DNA of 38,197 nt from Streptomyces sp. CBMA29 (GCF_014596445.1 NZ_MECL01000029.1:1-38197), one strand, 5' to 3'. Positions 23,812 to 35,744 are shown, numbered from the stretch's first letter. Program-made: numbers and translations. The notes: generated by a model not told the origin, from the sequence alone.

Positions 23812-24546
23812 GTGGCGAAACTCAACCAGATCATCGCAGTCGAGAAGGGCGTCAAGTCCAAGGCGCAGCAGGAACTGACGGCCGCTCATCACGACGTGCA
23901 GAAGCCCTCGTTGCTTTCCGGGATCTCGCGGAGCTATCAGCCGAAGGACGAGGAGGGCGAGCAATTGCCGCCCGAGTCCACTCGGGTGCAGGTCAAGGCC
24001 GAGAATGTGCTGCGGGACACCGCCGCGGTGCTCACCCGGCTCTTCGACGTGACCGCCACCAAGGACTGGGCCAACTGCGAGGCGCGCGCCGATGTCACGG
24101 TCGACGGCCGCACCGTCGTCAGCGATGTGCCCGTGTCGTATCTGCTCTTCCTGGAGAAGCAGCTCACCGACCTCAACACCTTCGTGCGCAAGCTGCCGGT
24201 GCTGGACGCGGCCGAGGGCTGGAATCTGGACGCCTCCACGGACGCCTGGAAGACCGAGCCGGTACGGACGATCCGCACCAAGAAGGTCCCGCGCAACCAT
24301 GTGAAGGCCGAGGCCACCGAGAAGCACCCGGCCCAGGTCGAGGTGTACTACGAGGACGTGGCGGTCGGTTACTGGACCACGGTGAAGTTCTCCGGCGCGC
24401 TCCCCGCCCGCCGGGTGAACGAACTGCTGGACCGGGTCGAGAAGTTGCAGCAGGCGGTGAAGTTCGCCCGCGAGGAGGCCAACGGCACGGAGGTCACCGA
24501 CCGGCGCGTCGGCGAGGCCGTGTTCGGGTTCCTGTTCGCGCAGTGA
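23812..24546 (+). CDS. Conserved protein of unknown function (DUF7873-like)
   Basis: A 244-residue soluble protein that I place, from memory of its sequence style, with a Streptomyces-conserved domain of unknown function. It starts MAKLNQIIAVEKGVKSKAQQ and has highly charged helical segments at both ends (about 1-30 and 200-235). A central beta-rich part includes TVDGRTVVSDVPVSYLLFLE and VYYEDVAVGYWTTVKFSGAL. No catalytic motif, signal peptide or TM segment is seen. The GTG start has no Shine-Dalgarno sequence but a TANNNT hexamer 6 bases upstream, suggesting a leaderless mRNA. A hairpin follows 12 bases after the stop, and then the two permuted tRNA-like genes. Whether the protein handles those RNAs is an open hypothesis based only on adjacency. 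Confidence 0.8.
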   Translation: MAKLNQIIAVEKGVKSKAQQELTAAHHDVQKPSLLSGISRSYQPKDEEGEQLPPESTRVQVKAENVLRDTAAVLTRLFDVTATKDWANCEARADVTVDGRTVVSDVPVSYLLFLEKQLTDLNTFVRKLPVLDAAEGWNLDASTDAWKTEPVRTIRTKKVPRNHVKAEATEKHPAQVEVYYEDVAVGYWTTVKFSGALPARRVNELLDRVEKLQQAVKFAREEANGTEVTDRRVGEAVFGFLFAQ

Positions 24547-24558
24547 CCACCCTAGATC

Positions 24559-24580
24559 CCCTCCGCCGGAGCGCGGAGGG
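24559..24580 (+). terminator. Hairpin after the conserved unknown gene
   Basis: A perfect 8-bp stem CCCTCCGC/GCGGAGGG with a 6-base loop begins 12 bases past the stop codon at 24546. There is no U-tract. It could terminate transcription, or separate the mRNA from the tRNA-like RNA. Confidence 0.55.
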
Positions 24581-24622
24581 TGCGCCAGGAGCGCAAAGCT
24601 GAAGCTGAAGTTTGTCGTGAAC

Positions 24623-24706
24623 GACGCGGTTCCAGTGGGGGTTCGAGTCCCTCACCCCGCACCACCCGCGGGGGTAGCCCAAATGGCAGAGGCAGACCGC
24701 GATCAA
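24623..24706 (+). tRNA. Permuted tRNA-like gene A (3' half first); candidate anticodon CAA
   Basis: The halves are in reverse order. The 3' half (24623-24664) has a T arm with stem GGGGG/CCCTC and loop TTCGAGT (24642-24648), acceptor strand ACCCCGC (24654-24660), discriminator A and an encoded CCA (24662-24664). After the linker CCC, the 5' half (24668-24706) has acceptor strand GCGGGGG (6 of 7 pairs with the 3' strand), T8-A9, a D arm with stem GCC/GGC and GG in the loop (24685-24686). Seven consecutive pairs join 24695-24701 to 24625-24631 as the anticodon stem. Joining A24706 to G24623 would give the 7-base loop ATCAAGA, with U33 and anticodon CAA (Leu UUG). T54, T55, C56, A58, G53-C61 and the A15-U48 pair are kept. 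Outer flanks GGAGCG (24588-24593) and CGCTCC (24718-24723) are complementary. The anticodon register is less certain than the stems. Confidence 0.6.
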
Positions 24707-24758
24707 TCTCAGACTCTCGCTCCAGACTCAGCAGTCGCCGCCGATCACCGGATCGATC

Positions 24759-24864
24759 GGCCGCGGGCAAGGTCGTCAGGTGCAGGTTCAAATCCTGTCT
24801 GGTCCTCTTTCACGGGCCGGTAGTTCAACGGTAGAACGAGTCGACATCAGATTGACCCGCGGCC
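24759..24864 (+). other. Precursor helix enclosing permuted tRNA-like gene B
   Basis: GGCCGCGGG (24759-24767), just 5' of the 3' half, is the exact reverse complement of CCCGCGGCC (24856-24864), just 3' of the 5' half. CAA (24768-24770) adds three pairs with TTG (24852-24854), leaving A24855 bulged. This outer helix stacks on the anticodon stem through an asymmetric loop (G24771 against ATCAGA). It resembles the bulge-helix-bulge closing of permuted pre-tRNAs. Confidence 0.6.
24771..24851 (+). tRNA. Permuted tRNA-like gene B (3' half first); candidate anticodon CAG
   Basis: The 3' half (24771-24806) has variable loop CAGGT, T stem GCAGG/CCTGT with loop TTCAAAT (24787-24793), acceptor strand CTGGTCC (24799-24805) and T73, with no encoded CCA. 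After a 7-base linker the 5' half (24814-24851) has acceptor strand GGGCCGG, which pairs at all 7 positions (two G-U). T8-A9 follows, then a perfect D arm GTTC-AACGGTA-GAAC. The anticodon stem is CGAC (24842-24845) with GTCG (24772-24775); a fifth pair is T-T, and two extra bases follow position 26. Joining A24851 to G24771 gives loop ATCAGAG, with U33, anticodon CAG (Leu CUG) and A37. A14, A15-U48, G18, G19, A21, T54, T55, C56 and A58 are present. Bacterial tRNA-Leu normally has a long variable arm and A73, so the amino-acid identity is doubtful. Confidence 0.6.
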
Positions 24865-24902
24865 TCAAGTGCGCCGGTGTGTGCACGGGGCGGCACTTCG
24901 AG

Positions 24903-24934
24903 GGGCCCGGGGGCTGGACATGCCTCCGGGTCCC
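24903..24934 (+). terminator. Strong hairpin terminator after the tRNA-like region
   Basis: GGGCCCGGGGGC (24903-24914) pairs with GCCTCCGGGTCCC (24922-24934), giving 12 pairs with one bulged T and a 7-base loop, followed by GCTCCTTT. A weaker hairpin (CTCAAGTGC at 24864 with GCACTTCGAG at 24893) directly precedes it. The remaining bases up to 25075 show nothing further. Confidence 0.75.
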
Positions 24935-25075
24935 GCTCCTTTGTCACCGCTGACGCGGCCGGTTCGCCGCCGTCTCCACGAGCACGCCGAGGCGGGCCGC
25001 CACCGCGGGCCCGACCCCCGTCCGACGCCTGACGGCCACCGGCCGACCGCTCAGTGGTGGCGTAGCGGTTAGCCT

Positions 25076-26344
25076 GTGAGCACCATGATCCGATTCACGA
25101 CGCCCTGGGGTGACCTCGACCTCACTCGCTTCCCGCAGGACCCGCGCGACCAACTGCGGGCCTGGGACGCCGCCGACGCGTACGCGCTACGGCATCTCGC
25201 GGACACCCGAGCCGATACACGGCCCGACGCCCGAGCCGATACCCGAGCCGATACGCGACCCGACGCCCGAGCCGACACTCGGGCGGAAGGCACGGCCGAC
25301 GGGCGTACGGCCGTCAGGTCCGTGGACCTGTCCGGGACCGTCGTCGTGGTCGGTGACCGCTGGGGCGCGCTGACCACCGCCCTGGCCGCGCACCGCCCCA
25401 CCCAGATCTCGGACTCCTTCCTCGCGCAGGAGGCGACCCGCGCGAATCTGCTGCGGAACGCGCCGGAGGAGGCCGACGGCGTCCGGCTGCTGTCCACCCG
25501 CGACACCCCGCCGGACCGTATCGACGTCCTGCTGATCAGGGTCCCCAAGAGCCTCGCGCTGCTGGAGGACCAGCTCCACCGCCTCGCGCCCGCCGTGCAC
25601 GAGGGCACCGTCGTGGTCGGCACCGGCATGACCACCGAGATCCACACCTCGACGCTCAACCTCTTCGAGCGGATCCTCGGACCGACGCGTACGTCACTGG
25701 CCGAGAAGAAGGCGCGGCTCATCTTCTGCGCCCCGGCCGCGGGCCGGGCCCGTACCGCCAGCCCGTGGCCGATCGGTTACGCGCTGCCGGACGGCATCGG
25801 CGCGGTCTCCGGCCGTACGGTCACCAACCACGCGGGTATCTTCTGCGCGGAGCGGCTCGACATCGGCACCCGCTTCCTGCTCCAGCACCTCCCCGTCCGG
25901 CACGGCCCGGACCGCGTGGTCGACCTCGGCTGCGGCAACGGCGTCGTCGGTACGGCCGCCGCGCTCGCCAACCCCGAGTCCGCCGTGCTGTTCGCCGACG
26001 AGTCGCACCAGGCGGTGGCCTCAGCCGAGGCCACCTTCCGCGCCAACGCCGACCCCGCGACCAAGGCGGAGTTCCTGGTCGCCGACGGCCTGACCGGCGT
26101 CCCGGCCGAGAGCGCCGACCTCGTACTCCTCAACCCGCCCTTCCACTCCCACCAGGTCACCACCGACATCACGGCCCGCCGGATGTTCACCGCCGCCCGT
26201 ACCGTCCTGCGCCCCGGCGGCGAACTCTGGGTCATCGGCAACCGCCACCTCGGCTACCACCTCCGCCTGCGCCGCCTCTTCGGCACTTGCGACATCGTCG
26301 CCTCCGACCCCAAATTCGTGATCCTCCGCGCCGCCAAGTCCTGA
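25076..26344 (+). CDS. RNA guanine-N2 methyltransferase-like protein (RlmG/RsmC family)
   Basis: A 422-residue two-domain SAM methyltransferase. The N-terminal half (about 1-215) is a degenerate methyltransferase-like domain. The C-terminal half carries SAM-binding motif I VVDLGCGNGVVG (about 281-292) and the N-methyltransferase motif IV NPPFH (about 352-356), which in RsmC/RlmG modifies guanine N2 in ribosomal RNA. An in-frame repeat of DTRADTRPDARA (residues 43-54 and 55-66, plus a partial copy) inflates the N-terminal domain. The start may be GTG 25076 or ATG 25085; neither has a good Shine-Dalgarno sequence. It lies just downstream of the tRNA-like genes in the same direction but after a terminator. 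Confidence 0.85.
   Translation: MSTMIRFTTPWGDLDLTRFPQDPRDQLRAWDAADAYALRHLADTRADTRPDARADTRADTRPDARADTRAEGTADGRTAVRSVDLSGTVVVVGDRWGALTTALAAHRPTQISDSFLAQEATRANLLRNAPEEADGVRLLSTRDTPPDRIDVLLIRVPKSLALLEDQLHRLAPAVHEGTVVVGTGMTTEIHTSTLNLFERILGPTRTSLAEKKARLIFCAPAAGRARTASPWPIGYALPDGIGAVSGRTVTNHAGIFCAERLDIGTRFLLQHLPVRHGPDRVVDLGCGNGVVGTAAALANPESAVLFADESHQAVASAEATFRANADPATKAEFLVADGLTGVPAESADLVLLNPPFHSHQVTTDITARRMFTAARTVLRPGGELWVIGNRHLGYHLRLRRLFGTCDIVASDPKFVILRAAKS
25202..25285 (+). repeat. In-frame 36-bp tandem repeat inside the methyltransferase gene
   Basis: Two near-identical 36-bp units (25202-25237 and 25238-25273) and a 12-bp partial copy encode DTRADTRPDARA twice and then DTRA. The unit itself holds sub-repeats of CCCGAGCCGATA. 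The copy number is likely to vary between strains. Confidence 0.8.
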
Positions 26345-26355
26345 CCCCTCCGCGC

Positions 26356-26520
26356 TCAGAACGGCTCGAAGACCGCCCGTACGGGGCCGGTCTCTCCGTC
26401 GTAAGCCCAGGAGATCAGCCCGCCGGGCGCGGGGTGGAAGAGGCACGGGACGCGCTCGGCGTCGGCGTCGCTCACGGCGCTCTCCCGCCGCGCGGCGACC
26501 ATCTCGTCCGTCCTGCGCAT
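26356..26520 (-). CDS. Very small conserved-looking protein, 54 aa
   Basis: A 54-residue open frame starting MRRTDEMVAARRES and ending RAVFEPF, with almost every codon ending in G or C, which is strong evidence for coding in this genome. The middle reads PCLFHPAPGGLISWAYDGETGPV. There is no TM segment or known motif. It starts 21 bases after the stop of the next upstream minus-strand small membrane protein gene, so the two are probably cotranscribed. A GGGGCGG stretch just before the ATG may serve as ribosome-binding site. Function unknown. It ends close to the convergent methyltransferase gene. Confidence 0.55.
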   Translation of the reverse strand: MRRTDEMVAARRESAVSDADAERVPCLFHPAPGGLISWAYDGETGPVRAVFEPF

Positions 26521-26541
26521 CCGCCCCAGCGCCGACCGCTG

Positions 26542-26748
26542 TCAGTCGCTGCCGCTGTCGGACCGGTTCAGACGCCGGCGCTCCCGCTGCCGCCGGCTGC
26601 GCTCGGAGCCGCGCACCAGTTCGCCGGCGGCGAGGGTCACCGACGCCACCGCGCGAACCCAGCGGGGGCCGCCGCGACTCGCCCACACCACGCACGCGCA
26701 CCCGCCGACGACGACCACCAGCACGCCGATCAGCACCAGACCGATCAT
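26542..26748 (-). CDS. Small single-TM membrane protein, 68 aa
   Basis: A 68-residue protein with one N-terminal TM helix (about 2-24, IGLVLIGVLVVVVGGCACVV) followed by a basic, Arg-rich cytoplasmic tail (SERSRRQRERRRLNRSDSGSD). The type is common in Streptomyces genomes, with no assigned function. The start is ATG 26748, with GGGGGA or GGAG just upstream. An open frame continues further 5', but its composition there looks like a shadow of the GNAT gene region. It is followed by the 54-residue gene on the same strand. Confidence 0.6.
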   Translation of the reverse strand: MIGLVLIGVLVVVVGGCACVVWASRGGPRWVRAVASVTLAAGELVRGSERSRRQRERRRLNRSDSGSD

Positions 26749-26767
26749 GTTCCCCCATCTCCGCGTC

Positions 26768-26785
26768 GGCCGGCCGGAGCCGGCC
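26768..26785 (-). terminator. Short GC hairpin downstream of the GNAT gene
   Basis: GGCCGGC (26768-26774) and GCCGGCC (26779-26785) form a 7-bp stem with a 4-base loop, between the GNAT stop and the small membrane protein gene. There is no U-tract. The rest of the gap to 26939 shows no gene. Confidence 0.4.
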
Positions 26786-26939
26786 GGGTGACACCTCAAA
26801 GATCTCACGCCGGAGGCACTCGGGCCGACTGCTCGACGGCTCCATGGTCTGACGGCTCGATGACTCGACCCGCCCATGGCGCCCTCTGTCGTCGCCCAGG
26901 GCCGCGCCGGGACGTATGGCTCGACCAGGGGCCTCAGGC

Positions 26940-27479
26940 TTACGCGGATGCCGGTGGCGGCGGGCGCAGGCCCAGCCACTGCTCGGCGTCCCAAGCGTGG
27001 AACCGCTCCACCTCGGTGAACCCGAGCTTGCCCGCGAGGCGCATCGAGGCGACGTTGGCGCTCTGGGTGGCCAGGATCACCGGCTCGCCGGGCAGGACGG
27101 CGTCGAACCAGTCGAGCGCCGCCGCGCACGCCTCGGCGGCGTATCCGAAGCCCCACGCCCGTGGCAGGAACAGATAGCCGAGGTCGGCCTTCCCGCGGGC
27201 GGCCGGGCGGTGGGTCTCCGCCGCCCGCCTCAGCAGGAGCTGGCCGATCATCGCGCCGTCCAGTTCCACGACGAAGCTTCCCGGCCACTGCTCGGGCGCC
27301 TCGGGCAGCTCGCGCTCCAGCTCGGCACGCTGCCGGGGGCCGCCGAGGTAGGTATGCACCTCCGGCGACGCCAGCAGTTCGACGAACGCCGCCCGGTCAC
27401 GCGCCTCGGCCCCGCGCAGTACGAGCCTCGCGGTCCTGATCGGCTCGGGCGGCCAGACGACGGGCCCCAGGTTCGACAT
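26940..27479 (-). CDS. GNAT-family N-acetyltransferase (RimJ/RimL type)
   Basis: A 179-residue acetyl-CoA-dependent N-acetyltransferase. The N-terminal IRTARLVLRGAEARD is the typical RimJ-type first strand (about 14-28). The central GQLLLRR and ADLGYLFLPRAWGFGYAAEAC region (about 78-118) includes the acetyl-CoA pyrophosphate-binding R-x-x-G-x-G/A-like loop. The C-terminal QSANVASMRLAGKLGFTEVERF (about 138-159) is the conserved N-x-x-S-x-x-x-x-x-K-x-G-F motif. The substrate could be a ribosomal protein N-terminus or a small molecule. It is divergent from argC; the start is at 27479. Confidence 0.9.
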   Translation of the reverse strand: MSNLGPVVWPPEPIRTARLVLRGAEARDRAAFVELLASPEVHTYLGGPRQRAELERELPEAPEQWPGSFVVELDGAMIGQLLLRRAAETHRPAARGKADLGYLFLPRAWGFGYAAEACAAALDWFDAVLPGEPVILATQSANVASMRLAGKLGFTEVERFHAWDAEQWLGLRPPPPASA

Positions 27480-27530
27480 GCGCGCAGCTTAACAACGGGG
27501 GAAGTGCCGAGCGGCGGGGTGACGGCACCT

Positions 27531-28697
<1,167 letters not shown>

Positions 28698-28701
<4 letters not shown>

Positions 28702-28793
28702 CCGACGCACGCGAGGCCGCCGGGCGGCAGGCAACGACGATCGGCGCGGGTTTGTGCCGAGCGGGCGGAGAAGGGAACGAGGAGGAGCAGTGA
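28698..28793 (+). CDS. Micro-ORF 2 between argC and argJ, 31 aa
   Basis: GTG 28698 (GAGGAG 6 bases upstream) opens a 31-residue frame beginning TDAREAAGRQATTIGAGLCR and ending [10 protein letters not shown]. Its TGA overlaps the argJ GTG start by 4 bases (GTGA at 28790-28793). The C-terminal part is encoded by the second copy of a 51-bp repeat, which also contains the argJ ribosome-binding site. It continues the unbroken chain of overlaps argC / micro-ORF 1 / micro-ORF 2 / argJ. Expression is unproven. Confidence 0.45.
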
Positions 28794-29950
28794 GTGTCAC
28801 GGCAGCCAAGGGATTCACGGCGGCGGGGATCGCCGCGGGGATCAAGGAGAACGGCAACCCGGACCTGGCCCTCGTGGTCAACACGGGACCGCGCCGCGCC
28901 GCCGCGGGCGTCTTCACCTCCAACCGCGTGAAGGCCGCCCCCGTGCTCTGGTCGGAGCAGGTCGTCAAGGGCGGCGCGGTCGCCGCCGTGGTCCTCAACT
29001 CCGGTGGTGCCAACGCCTGTACGGGCCCGCAGGGCTTCCAGGACACGCACGCGACCGCGGAGAAGGTCGCCGAAGTGCTCGGCGCCGACGACCACGGCGC
29101 GGGCGAGATCGCGGTCGCCTCGACCGGCCTGATCGGTCTGCCGCTCCCGATGGACAAGCTGCTGCCGGGAGTCGAGAAGGCCGCGGCCGAACTGTCCGAG
29201 TACGGCGGCGAGAAGGCCGCCATCGCCATCAAGACCACCGACACCGTGCACAAGACGGCCGTCGCGGGCGGCGCGGGCTGGACCGTCGGCGGCATGGCCA
29301 AGGGCGCGGGCATGCTCGCGCCGGGCCTGGCCACCATGCTGGTCGTCCTCACCACGGACGCCGACGTGGAAGCCCCCGCCCTGGACACGGCGCTGCGCGC
29401 CGCCACCCGGCTGACCTTCGACCGGATCGACTCCGACGGCTGCATGTCGACCAACGACACCGTGCTGCTGCTGGCCTCGGGGGCGTCCGGAATCGCCCCG
29501 GAGCAGGAGGAGTTCGCGGAGGCCGTCCGCGCGGTCTGCGGCGACCTCGCCCGCCAGCTCATCGGCGACGCCGAGGGCGCCTCGAAGGACATCAGGATCG
29601 AGGTCGTCAACGCGGCCTCCGAGGACGACGCCGTCGAGGTGGGCCGCTCCATCGCCCGTAACAACCTCCTCAAGTGCGCGATCCACGGCGAGGACCCCAA
29701 CTGGGGCCGTGTGCTGTCCGCGATCGGCACGACCTCGGCCGCCTTCGAGCCCGACCGGCTCAACGTCGCCATCAACGGCGTGTGGGTGTGCAGGAACGGC
29801 TCGGTCGGCGAGGACCGTGACCTGGTCGACATGCGGTTCCGCGAGGTGGCCATCACGGCGGACCTGGCGGCCGGTACGGAGTCCGCGGTGATCTGGGCGA
29901 ACGACCTCACCGCCGACTACGTCCACGAGAACAGCGCGTACAGCTCATGA
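28790..29950 (+). CDS. argJ: Bifunctional glutamate/ornithine N-acetyltransferase
   Basis: Transfers acetyl from N-acetylornithine to glutamate, and in bifunctional forms uses acetyl-CoA, closing the cyclic arginine pathway. The 386-residue precursor self-cleaves before a Thr. The motif [14 protein letters not shown] contains that site, between Ala181 and Thr182, yielding alpha and beta chains. Other family features are STGLIG (111-116) and the C-terminal EDPNWGR. The start is GTG 28790, with GGAGGAG just upstream and a GTGA overlap with the preceding micro-ORF. It is coupled to argB by a 4-base ATGA overlap. Confidence 0.97.
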   Translation: MSVTAAKGFTAAGIAAGIKENGNPDLALVVNTGPRRAAAGVFTSNRVKAAPVLWSEQVVKGGAVAAVVLNSGGANACTGPQGFQDTHATAEKVAEVLGADDHGAGEIAVASTGLIGLPLPMDKLLPGVEKAAAELSEYGGEKAAIAIKTTDTVHKTAVAGGAGWTVGGMAKGAGMLAPGLATMLVVLTTDADVEAPALDTALRAATRLTFDRIDSDGCMSTNDTVLLLASGASGIAPEQEEFAEAVRAVCGDLARQLIGDAEGASKDIRIEVVNAASEDDAVEVGRSIARNNLLKCAIHGEDPNWGRVLSAIGTTSAAFEPDRLNVAINGVWVCRNGSVGEDRDLVDMRFREVAITADLAAGTESAVIWANDLTADYVHENSAYSS

Positions 29951-30941
29951 CGGACCGTCAGGAATCCGGCGGCGGGGAGCCGGAGGGCCAGCCCACCGCG
30001 CGCAGGCACACGGCGCTGCCCAAGGCCCAGATCCTTATCGAGGCGCTGCCCTGGCTGACCCGGCACAATGGCAAGGTCGTCGTCGTCAAATTCGGCGGAA
30101 ACGCCATGGTGGACGAGGAGTTGAAGGCCGCCTTCGCGCAGGACGTGGTCTTTCTGCGGCAGGCGGGCCTCAAGCCGGTCGTCGTGCACGGCGGCGGCCC
30201 GCAGATCAACGCGCAGCTCGACCGGCACGGCCTGGTCAGCGAGTTCAAGGCCGGGCTGCGGGTGACCACGCCCGAGGCGATGGACGTGGTCCGGATGGTG
30301 CTGGCGGGCCAGGTCCAGCGCGAGCTGGTCGGACTGCTCAATCAGCACGGCCCGTTGGCCGTCGGCATGACCGGCGAGGACGCTCACACGATCACCGCCA
30401 CCCGCCACCGCCCGCGTATCGACGGCGAGTTGGTCGACATCGGCCGGGTCGGCGAGATCACCGCCATCGACACCGGCGCGATCGAGGCGCTGCTGGCCGA
30501 CGGCCGTATCCCGGTCGTCTCCTCCATCGCGCGCTCCGCCGACGACCACCACGTCTACAACGTCAACGCCGACACGGCCGCCGCCGCCCTGGCCGCCGCG
30601 CTGGGCGCCGAGACGCTGATGGTCCTCACCGACGTCGAGGGCCTGTACGAGGACTGGCCGAACAGCGACGACGTCATCAGCCGCCTGACCGCGACGGAGC
30701 TGGAGAAACTGCTGCCCGACCTGTCCAGCGGCATGGTCCCCAAGATGCGGGGCTGCCTGTTCGCCGTGCGCAACGGCGTGAACACCGCGCGCGTCATCGA
30801 CGGCCGGGTCCAGCACTCGATCCTGCTGGAGATCTTCACCGACGAGGGCATCGGCACGATGGTCGTGCCGGACGACGTCACCGACGCGGCCGGAGCGCCG
30901 GCCGCGGGCACCGTATCCGACCAGGCAGAAGGAGAAGCGCG

Positions 30942-30945
<4 letters not shown>
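29947..30945 (+). CDS. argB: Acetylglutamate kinase
   Basis: Phosphorylates N-acetylglutamate, usually the arginine-feedback-controlled step. It has 332 residues, about 30 longer than many homologues, owing to a charged N-terminal extension (1-23) followed by [20 protein letters not shown]. The amino-acid-kinase motifs are clear: VVKFGGNAM (47-54, Lys48), [10 protein letters not shown] (about 79-88) and the C-terminal [14 protein letters not shown]. The N-terminal helix before the kinase fold is the type found in arginine-inhibited hexameric enzymes. ATG 29947 overlaps the argJ stop. Confidence 0.97.
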
Positions 30946-32147
<1,202 letters not shown>

Positions 32148-32163
32148 CGGAGTTGACACGACG

Positions 32164-32697
32164 ATGACCGAGGCGCAGCAGCACAACGGCAGCCAGGCCG
32201 TACCGCAGACCCGTACCGCGCGGCACCGCAGGATCGTGGACATCCTCGGCCGCCAGCCGGTCAGGTCGCAGAGCCAGCTCGCCAAGCTGCTCGCCGACGA
32301 CGGGCTGAGCGTCACCCAGGCGACGCTCAGCCGCGACCTCGACGAACTCGGCGCGGTCAAGATCCGCACGAACGACGGCGAACTCATCTACGCCGTCCCC
32401 TCCGAGGGCGGGTTCCGCACCCCGCAGGCCCCGCTCGGCGAGTCGGTCAAGGAAGAGCGCATGCGGCGCCTGGCCGCCGAACTCCTCATCTCCGCCGAGG
32501 CGTCCGCCAACCTCGTCGTCGTCCGCACTCCGCCCGGCGCCGCCCAGTTCCTCGCCTCCGCCATGGACCAGGCCGAGGTCTACGACATCCTCGGCACCAT
32601 CGCGGGCGACGACACCGTCGTCCTGATCAGCCGCGACCCGGCCGGCGGCCAGAAACTCGCCGACCACCTGCTCCGTCTCGCCCAGGGCGAGGCGTAG
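32164..32697 (+). CDS. argR: Arginine repressor
   Basis: Hexameric arginine-dependent repressor (and activator) of the arginine genes. The N-terminal winged helix (about 18-78) contains [28 protein letters not shown], the ArgR HTH (quoted here in overlapping parts: SQSQLAKLL and [11 protein letters not shown]). The C-terminal oligomerisation and arginine-binding domain (about 100-172) has [13 protein letters not shown] and GTIAGDDT with the ligand-binding acidic pair. It has 177 residues, slightly long at the N-terminus. It sits between the biosynthetic genes it presumably controls, with operator candidates before argC and argG. Confidence 0.97.
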   Translation: MTEAQQHNGSQAVPQTRTARHRRIVDILGRQPVRSQSQLAKLLADDGLSVTQATLSRDLDELGAVKIRTNDGELIYAVPSEGGFRTPQAPLGESVKEERMRRLAAELLISAEASANLVVVRTPPGAAQFLASAMDQAEVYDILGTIAGDDTVVLISRDPAGGQKLADHLLRLAQGEA

Positions 32698-32726
32698 CCC
32701 CGGTTTGGCCAGGGCGTAGCCCCGGT
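32691..32726 (+). repeat. 14-bp direct repeat spanning the argR stop codon
   Basis: GGCGTAGCCCCGGT occurs at 32691-32704 (including the TAG stop of argR) and again at 32713-32726, a 22-bp period. It is a short duplication at a gene end, like those at 7578 and 28642. Confidence 0.7.
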
Positions 32727-32768
32727 CCGACCAGTTATACCCCTTCACACCCCGTCTGACCTGCCGCG

Positions 32769-32817
32769 TTGACGAAGCATACGGTCGAGTGCATACTTAT
32801 ACCAGTCAGCGTATGCA
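32769..32817 (+). promoter_or_regulatory. argG promoter overlapped by candidate ArgR operators
   Basis: TTGACG (32769-32774), a 17-base spacer and CATACT (32792-32797) form a promoter. GCATAC occurs at 32777 and 32791. TGCATAC (32790-32796) and GTATGCA (32811-32817) are a perfect 7-bp inverted pair. Binding at these boxes would block both promoter elements. Confidence 0.7.
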
Positions 32818-32833
32818 TCGTAAGGAGAGCCCC

Positions 32834-35711
<2,878 letters not shown>

Positions 35712-35744
35712 GGCCGACGGCCGCCGGGCGCAACCGCCGCCGTC

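Noticed and set aside
24573..24660. Linear tRNA with 5' acceptor GCGGAGG and 3' acceptor ACCCCGC
   Set aside because: Only 5 of 7 pairs form, T8-A9 is missing, the D loop is too short, and the 5' strand is already in a perfect 8-bp hairpin with 24559-24566.
24494..24791. Minus-strand open frames reading GVRDSNP and GEGLEPP
   Set aside because: Such peptides are a well-known artefact of reading the antisense of tRNA T arms. They support the tRNA-like calls and are not proteins.
24668..24806. A single conventional tRNA using the unit A 5' half and the unit B 3' half with an internal insert
   Set aside because: The acceptor strands GCGGGGG and CTGGTCC do not pair and no matching anticodon stem forms. 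Pairing works only in the permuted order.
24840..24856. Ordinary anticodon hairpin GTCGA-CATCAGA-TTGAC after the unit B D arm
   Set aside because: It lacks U33 and leaves the 3' half without a partner. The longer flanking helix plus CGAC/GTCG explains the same bases better, though the two may compete.
25202..25285. CRISPR-like array
   Set aside because: The repeats are contiguous, in frame and without spacers. They encode a peptide repeat within a gene.
32789..32833. Upstream in-frame start for argG
   Set aside because: It would place 15 extra residues over the promoter and operator. GTG 32834 has an AGGAG site and matches the usual ArgG N-terminus.
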